64,000 nucleotides of DNA, taken from the NCBI RefSeq assembly GCF_000002595.2, contig NC_057005.1:62001-126000 (forward strand), given 5' to 3'. The notes under the pieces are model-generated. The model saw nothing but the letters and a program-made list of their open reading frames with translations. It was not told the origin of the DNA and searched no databases. This DNA comes from Chlamydomonas reinhardtii (taxonomy: Eukaryota > Chlorophyta > Chlorophyceae > Chlamydomonadales > Chlamydomonadaceae). The translations under genes were made by a program, and so were the position numbers. Of the stretch, positions 57,401-64,000 are shown piece by piece (within the stretch, counting starts at the first letter, position 1; every line of letters starts with the position of its first letter).

Positions 57401-60400
57401 GCCGAGAGCCCGAGGCCTCTTTTTACATCTTTGCGAGCGCCCGCTGCGCGCACAGCCACCCCACCCCGCCCTCACGAGCCTTCTTGCATATCCTTATCCG
57501 GCCCCGTGCGTTGTGGGTACCGTGCTTGCCATGCGCAGGGCAAGCTGACGATCAAGCACGAGAAGGTAAACCTGAAGCGGGTGGTTGACGACGTGATCGA
57601 CCTGTGCCAGCCGCTGGCTAAGCGCGGCGTCAAGCTGGTGAACGATCTGCGAGAGAACGTGCCCTTCGTGCTGGGAGACACAGGCCGCATCATACAGGTG
57701 AGGGCAAGTCGGCGAGGGAGAGGGGTTGACTGGCAGATTGGCGGGCTAAGGTGTGAGTGGGAGTCGCGGAGTCTCCCATGCACGTTCCCGTGCGCGCGCT
57801 CTCACGTCCTCCCCCATCCATGTTTCATACAAAGCATTCACATGAATGTCTAACTCCTCACCTCCGCCTTTTCACCGCAGGTGTTCCACAACCTGATCGG
57901 CAACAGCTGCAAGTTCACCCACAGCGGCAACATCTCCATCAGCGCCGCCGTGAAGGACGACGAGGTGGAGGTGGCGGTGGCAGACACGGGCATCGGCATC
58001 CCCGAGGACAAGTTCGACCAGATCTTCCTGGCCTTTGAGCAGGTGGACATGTCCGTCACGCGCAAGTACGGCGGCACGGGCCTGGGCCTCAACCTGGTCA
58101 AGCAGCTGGTGGAGGCGCACGGCGGCCGTATCAGCGTCAAGAGCCGCGAAAACCAGGGCACCACATTCTACTTCACTCTCAAGGTGGGTGGATGCAGCGG
58201 GAGGAAAGGGGTTGCAGGGGGCCACTGAGGGCGGGGGCAGGGAAGGGGGCGCGCGGCGCAATGCAGGAGGAGGACAAGTGGGTGGAGTGAAATGGCGGGG
58301 CGAGGGTTCTTGGCAATCAATGCGTAATGTTAGTAATCAGTCGCTCAACATGAACACGCACGTGCCTCGGTGCCGCCTTGTTGAATGTCGTGCAGATCCA
58401 TTCCGAGCACCCAAACGAGGGGCAGCCACAGATGACGCCGACTGAGTCTGTGGCTGCCATCCCGCCGCCCGAGCACTCCCAGTTGGCAACCGTCCGCGGC
58501 ACGGCTCCGTCCGCGGGCGGCCTTCCCCCCTCCTCCTCCGGGGCCACCGCCGGCCCCCGCCGCGCGCCTTCGCGCCGCGGCTCGTTCACGGACAAGATGC
58601 TGGGCGCGCTGGGCGCCGGCATGGGCGGCCACCACAAGAAGCCGCCCTCGGAAACTGGCAAGAGCTCACTGGGGCCGCATGGAGGGGCGGGCGCGGGGGC
58701 AGGGGGTGCGGGGGCAGGCACGGCAGCCGCAGCCGCGGGGGGCAGTGCGGGGTATGCGTCCGCTGCCGCGCCGCGCCCGAGCCAGACGCCCTCCTCCCCG
58801 TCCGCCGCCGTCGCCACCGCCGCCGCCGCCGGCCAGCATGACGATAGGGGCAAGTCGGGTAGGGGGACGTGCATGCGAGGGCTGGCGTGAAGGTAGCACG
58901 GATAGCAAAAGGCCCACGGGCCAGGGAAGTGTTGACGGCTCGGAGCTGCTGGTCCACGTCGGCAATAGTTGCTGCAGTGCAGGGCGATTGGGGCTGCGGT
59001 GACTGCTGCGGGGTGGGCGTTACTTAGGGCTCGTGTATGCTTGCACACGTGCTTTTTGCCGGTTTGTCTGGTATCTTTTCCGTGGGCGCGCGTGCGTCGA
59101 AGCAACGGCGGCGGTGGCGGGCTCGTGGCGGAGAGGGGGGCCGGCAGCGGCGCGGAAAGCAGACACCGTTTAGTGCGACGTCGTTTCGCTGTGCTCCCCT
59201 CCTGTACGCACCCCGTCACCGCTATGCTGGTCGCGGCTTGCTGATTCTGCCCCTCGTCCTCCTGCTGTCCCTCCTGCAGAATCGCGCGATGGGCCTTACG
59301 CTAGCAACGCTGGGCCTGGGGGCGGCGGCAACGCGGGTCAGGGGTCTGCGATGGTGCGGCGTGTGAGCCGTGATGCGCACGGCTCCAACCCGCCCAATCC
59401 CAAGAGCGTCACGGCCGGCCCGCAGGTGGGTACCGCCGCGCGGCTGCCTGCAGCATGGGGCGGCGGAACGGTACCTGGGTGTTCTGGGTGGTGGTTGCAG
59501 ACAGCCCCGCACGGCAAGCCCCCAGGCGCTCATATGTGATGTGGAAGAGGGCGAGCGACGCAAACGTGTGCCAACCTGGCGAGTTGGGAAATGACATGCC
59601 CTCTACCCCCTCACCCTTGTCTCTTACCCCACCCGCAGGTGAGTGGGCCCATGAGCCTGTCTGACGCGGCTGCGCTGATGAAGGGCGCCCTGAAGCGCAA
59701 GAGCTCGTTCCGCGAGAGGGGCGCCAAGGTGCGGGTGCTGTCTGTGGACGACGACCCGGTCAACCAGCTGGTCATCCAGAACCTGCTGGCGCCAGTGGGG
59801 TACGAGATCCTGCAGGTGAGCGGCAGTTGCGGGCCTGGAGGGGGGTGGGGGCTGGCGGGGCTGAAGGAGGGGGTTGGGGTGCAGGTCAAGGCGGGCTGGC
59901 CAGCTGGGGTGGCGGAGGTGTGGTGGCGGTGCTTGTGAAGGGCGTGTGGAAAGGCTTCAGATCACACCACCGCTTTAGCATGCCAAAGCAGCCAGAAAGG
60001 CTGGGCGCGGAGCAGACGGCGCGAAGGTCCGTCACCCGAAGCCATCATACCCCTTCAGCCTCACCACGCCCCACACCCCTGCCCGCCGTCTCCGCCGCCC
60101 TCTAGGCCATGGACGGGCAGGAGGCCCTCAAGGTGCTGACGGAGGAGGAGCGGCTGCCGGACGTGATCCTGCTGGACGTCATGATGCCGGGCATGAGCGG
60201 GTACGAGGTGTGCCGCAAGCTGCGCGAGATGTACCCGCTGTCCTGCATCCCCGTCATCATGATCAGCGCCAAGTCCAAGGAGGAGCACATCGTGGAGGGA
60301 CTGGCGGCCGGGTCCAACGACTACGTGGTCAAGCCCTTTGGCCGCCAGGAGATCCTGGCGCGCATCGCCGCACACCTGCGCTTCCGCGACACCGTGTACC

Positions 60401-62655
60401 AGGCGGGCGAGATCGCGGGCGCCATACCCGGCGACGTGCGGCCGGAGCGCGTGCTGCTGCGCGGCGGCGCCAACGGCGGCGGCCTGGACCTGACGCCCTT
60501 CCTGACCGGGCCCGCGCGCTTCACCAGCCTGCCGCCGCGCATCGCCCGCGGCATCGAGGCCGGCACCACCAGCACCACGCTGCAGATGTTTGAGAGCCTG
60601 ACGCTGCTGGAGGTGCGGCTGGTGAACCTGGGCGACCTGCTGGCCTCCGTGCCCGCCTCCGACCTGCTGGTGGCGCTGGCCAGCCTGTTCCACGACCTGG
60701 ACACGCTGCTGGAGCAGCACGGCTGCTACCTGCTGGAGGGGCTGGACGAGAGCCACCTCATTGTGAGCGGCCTGGACAATGTGGGCGACCAGGTGCTGCA
60801 CGCGCTGGGGCTGGCTCGCAGCCTCATCGCCGCCGCTGACACATTTGCGCTGGGCGGCCGCCGCTCCAAGCTGCACCTGGCCGTGGGCGTGCACACCGGG
60901 CCGGCCCAGGGCGTGCTGGTGGGCTACAGCCACCCGCTCATCTTCTTCACCGGCCAGCTGCCGGCAGAGGTGCACATGCTGCAGGCCACTTGCCCGCCCA
61001 ACTGCGTGCATGTGTCGGCGCGCGTGCTGGAGTCCGTGGGTGAGTGCCGGCGGCCCCGCTTGTCTGCTGCTCCCTCGCTTTCGCTCTTCCCTACTGCGTG
61101 CGCGGCTTCCTGTATCCGGGCGTACGGAGGCGGCAGCAACTAGCTGAAGTGCGTGCTGCAATCGGGTGCGCGCACCCGCAGTAAGACGGACTCACGCGGA
61201 ACACCCCGCCCGCTGCCACCTAACCTTCCCCTCTGCCCCCGCCCCATCCTGCCCCAGCCCACTCTGAGCGGGAGCACTTTGTCCCTGCGGGCGTGATGGC
61301 CAGCGGGGCCACCACCTACCTGATGAAGGTGGGCGGCTGGGAGGGCGGCGGCATCGTGGCCGCCAGCGAGGCCACCAGCCGTTGGAGCAAGGCCAAGCGC
61401 GGCATGCACGACGGCCTGGCCACGGACGCGCGGCGCATGCGGCCCATCCAGCTGGCGCTGCTGGACATGGCGCAGGCCAACCCCGCCTTCCTGGTCGACA
61501 TCGCCTCAGCCGCACACGGGGCCGCAGGAGGCGGAGCCGGCACCTCCAGCGACGGGCAGGGCGAGCGGGGTGGCGGTGGTGGCGGCAGTGAGGAGCTGAG
61601 CAAGCTAAAGCGCGAGTATGAGAGCCTGGAGCGGCAGATGGAGGAGGTGTCGGGCGAGGCGGCGCGGCTGCAGGACCTGGTGGACGAGCTGGAGGAGCAG
61701 CTGCTGGCGCGCAGCAACACCGCGGCCGCCTCCACCGCGGCCACCGCGGCCGCCAGCCAGCAGGCGGCGGTGGCGGCGGCGGACGCGGCGTCGCTCAAGG
61801 CGCATGTGGCAGAGCTGGAGGGGCAGCTGGCGGAGGCGGCGCGGGAGCGCAATGGGCTGGAGGCGGCTCTGGCGGAGATGGAGCAGCGGCTGGTGGCCAC
61901 ACACGCCGCCCTGGCCACTGCCAACCATGAGGCAGCCGACAGAGCCCGCGCGCACACGCCCGCGCCGCAGGAGCTGCCGCCGCACCACCCGCACTCAGCG
62001 TCTCGCTCGCACTTGCACGTGCTGCCGCAGCAGAACACGCCGCGGGTGGAGACGGCGTCCATGGCCCCCAGCGCCAGCGGCAGCGAGGCCAACTTTGCCT
62101 CGGGCCTCAGCGCGCTGGGCGGCGGCAGCCTGTTCGGCGGCGGCGCGCTGATGCCGCGCGGTGCCATGCCGCTGGGTGTGCCCATGCGCATGCCCAACCT
62201 GGCGGCACGTGAGTGTGTGTGTGTGTATGTGAGGGCGGGGTTTGGGGGTGGCGAGCAGGGCCGGTGGCAAGGACCGCTCAGCTGAACAGCGCAGGGTGGC
62301 AGGGCAAGTGGGGTCCAAGCAGCGCTAAGGGGGCCGCAGGGTCCAGCATGGACGGTGCAGACTGCTGCGACTCCCATACACCGCATGGAGCATGCCGACT
62401 GCTACTGTTGCCGCATGACACACGTCCGCCGGCCCCGTGCGCCTTTCCCCTGCTGCAGTGCGCGCACACGCGGGCGACATGCGCGGCCTGCTTGATGAGC
62501 TGGGCCTGGGCTCGCTGGCCTCGCGGTTCGAGGCTGAGGACGTGAGCCCGGGCCTGCTGCCCTACCTGGACGACGCCGCCATGCGGGAGCTGGGCGCCAG
62601 CAGTGTGGGCGCGCGCCTCAAGCTGAGGCTGGCGGCGCAGGCGCTGTTCATGTAG
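54437..62655 (+). CDS. COP5: Histidine-kinase rhodopsin (HKR1/COP5 type)
   Basis: This is a retinal-binding photoreceptor fused to two-component parts; C. reinhardtii HKR1 is a reported UV/blue photochromic eyespot rhodopsin. Sixteen exons (54437-54579, 54739-54829, 54917-55210, 55562-55643, 55785-55854, 56261-56327, 56633-56829, 57110-57350, 57539-57697, 57881-58183, 58396-58858, 59280-59425, 59639-59815, 60106-61039, 61258-62208, 62459-62655) join in phase to 1,504 residues. An extra helix (residues 40-60) precedes seven rhodopsin helices. Helix C has RTVMWLLTTP, with Met154 where bacteriorhodopsin has Asp85. Helix G has D280 and the retinal Lys284 (CDFLGKVMF). Then come HisKA (SHELRTPLNG, H338), ATPase boxes (DTGIGIPEDKFDQIF, YGGTGLGLNL), a Ser/Ala/Gly-rich linker and a receiver (LLDVMMPGMSG, D835). 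A class III cyclase-like domain (about 975-1125) lacks the usual Asp, Asn and Arg. A coiled coil and a C-terminal SAM domain (MRGLLDELGL to LRLAAQALFM) follow. Confidence 0.93.
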
Positions 62656-64000
62656 GGCGCAGTGCCGTAGAGCCGCCTGTCAGCCGCATCCAGCCCCGGC
62701 ACCAGGTGCCGGGGCCCTAGGACCGCGAAAGGTGGTGCTAAGCTGAAGGCTGACGCCCGACGGGCCCGGGGCGGTGTGTGCGTTGAGCCCCTGCTGGCTC
62801 CATCCGTCAAACGCATGCGGTTTCTTGTAGCGCGCGGGGCGCAAGGACTGAAGTCGTTACTTGCGTTCGTGGTTGTGTGGGTCAGGTACTATCAACGGCA
62901 TGCAAATGCGGCACTTAATCCTATGTTGGGTGTCAGTAGTGGCGGTGTGCGGGAGCGGTCCTGGGGAAATGCGGATGGTCTGCCTGCATCTGAACGACCA
63001 GGGCTGTGCGATGTGCTCCTGGCCTCTGCCGTGCCGTCGTGAAGGGGTGTTCAGACGGGGTCGATACGAAACTAAGGGTGTGCCATGGTTTTGGGGGGCG
63101 CGGGACGACGCAGTTGGCTGCACATCCTCCTGCTGGTCATGCGTGCCCTGTAGTCGCGTGTTTGGTGTGTACTGAACCTGAAACCGTTTGCACTCCCGTG
63201 GCACGTACTTGCGACCGGAGCAGGAAGTAGGCGCTAGAGGCGCCTGGGGGGGGGCGGGCGGGGGTGGCGCCTCGGGTCCAGCGCCCCTGCACGCGGCGCA
63301 AAGGCCGACGATGACCAAAGCTGAGAGCTGATGGCCCCCGCCCGGGCGAATGCCTGGGTGTTGAGGACTCCAGATAATGATATCCAAGAAGGCAGGGACG
63401 CGCTTGGGGACGCGTGCGCACCGGTAGGTCTGTTTGTTGTGCTGGCGTGCGGACGAGCGGTGCGGCAGCACGACTTCCTAACCGGGGGACACTAAAGACT
63501 GGGTGTTGGTCTGGCGCACCATCATTGGTACGAAACAAGAAAGGTGGCTCTCCCTCTCAAGGGACGTGGTCTGCGCCCACGCCACGTTTGTGCAATGTCT
63601 GAGGAGGAAGTGGCGCGAAGTGTACGAGAGAAATTTATTGGGCAGTGATCAGAGTAGAAGGGTAAAAGGCCGTATGGCAAGGATATGCTCATGGGGCAAG
63701 GCATATAAATGGTTGAACCGCGTTGCGGAAACGGTGATGGGTCGCGGCGTGTTGGGGCGTTGAGCACAAATGGTTTGGTGCAAGCAAGCCGCTGTTGTAG
63801 CATGGTCGGGGTGCGAGAGGACAGAGGCACATGGGGTCACTTGCTGTTGCTTAACTTGGGTGAGGGGGCACACGGCTGGGCAGCGGCCCTGGCAGGGGGC
63901 GCAGTGTGCCCGAGCAGCTGGCCATTCGAGGAATCAATTTATCCAGAGGGCAGGTGAACCAGTTCAGGCAGATACGAGGTACGGTACGAGTTCGGGTCGG
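62656..64000. other. 3' flank of the rhodopsin kinase; no gene seen
   Basis: No exon or RNA gene is supported. It should contain the rhodopsin 3'-UTR. GC content falls from about 63.3 kb on. A TATAAA-like word occurs near 63703, without a recognisable gene behind it. Confidence 0.5.
63577..63605 (+). repeat. Dispersed repeat word, partner near 28624
   Basis: A 29-bp word ending GTGCAATGTCTGA occurs here and near 28624-28652, beside the second Fanzor piece, with about two mismatches. Flanking similarity is weak. It is probably part of a larger dispersed repeat family. Confidence 0.5.

Noticed and set aside
60061-61161. 366-codon minus-strand frame
   Set aside because: It is a GC-rich shadow of the receiver/cyclase exon of the rhodopsin kinase, with Gln/His-rich composition and no domain.
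61316-62386. 356-codon minus-strand frame
   Set aside because: Antisense to the coiled-coil exon; Ser/Ala/Pro-rich composition is that expected from the opposite strand.
1-64000. tRNA, rRNA and snRNA genes
   Set aside because: A scan by eye for T-loop words such as GGTTCGAATCC and for conserved rRNA blocks found nothing convincing on either strand.

Overview
The window looks like nuclear DNA of a volvocine green alga, almost certainly Chlamydomonas reinhardtii. Genes are GC-rich and split into many short exons with GT-AG introns, and several are followed by the TGTAA poly(A) signal used by these algae. The 12-exon kinesin gene gives exactly 776 residues, the length I recall for C. reinhardtii KLP1, a flagellar central-pair kinesin. 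No search was run. Exon borders were set by eye; for every gene called as complete, the exon phases add up without a stop.

Layout. 1-1.3 kb: no gene seen. 1.4-6.5 kb (-): a NAP1-type histone chaperone with a 5'-truncated antisense LINE in one intron. 6.5-11.2 kb: gene-poor, with one unrecognised short ORF, telomere-like sequence and an 11-bp minisatellite. 11.2-14 kb (-): PRP19, the U-box/WD40 spliceosomal ubiquitin ligase. 14.9-17.7 kb (-): plastid uroporphyrinogen decarboxylase. 18.0-22.6 kb (+): KLP1, divergent from UROD across 300 bp. 23.4-24.1 kb (+): the succinate dehydrogenase assembly factor SDHAF4. 25.1-29.2 kb: the photosystem II factor PSB27 (+), bracketed by two pieces of Fanzor (eukaryotic TnpB-like RNA-guided nuclease) on the minus strand.

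29.6-37.8 kb (+): a tandem pair of carotenoid-cleavage dioxygenase genes that appear to have exchanged sequence by gene conversion. 38.3-49.1 kb (-): a 25-exon TBC1D31/WDR67 gene of about 2,514 codons. 50.0-51.9 kb (+): PGAP3/PER1, a GPI-anchor lipid remodeller. 52.8-54.1 kb (-): a small Cys-rich, probably plastid protein of unknown function. 54.4-62.7 kb (+): a histidine-kinase rhodopsin (HKR1/COP5 type) with rhodopsin, histidine kinase, receiver, degenerate cyclase, coiled-coil and SAM parts. 62.7-64 kb: no gene seen.

Themes. Three genes concern cilia, centrioles or light sensing (KLP1, TBC1D31, HKR). Three are plastid or plastid-like (UROD, PSB27, the Cys-rich protein). The dioxygenase pair could supply a retinoid to the nearby rhodopsin, but that is inference. 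The most unusual content is the Fanzor pair, whose shared 3' block could include a guide-RNA scaffold, and the architecture of the rhodopsin kinase.
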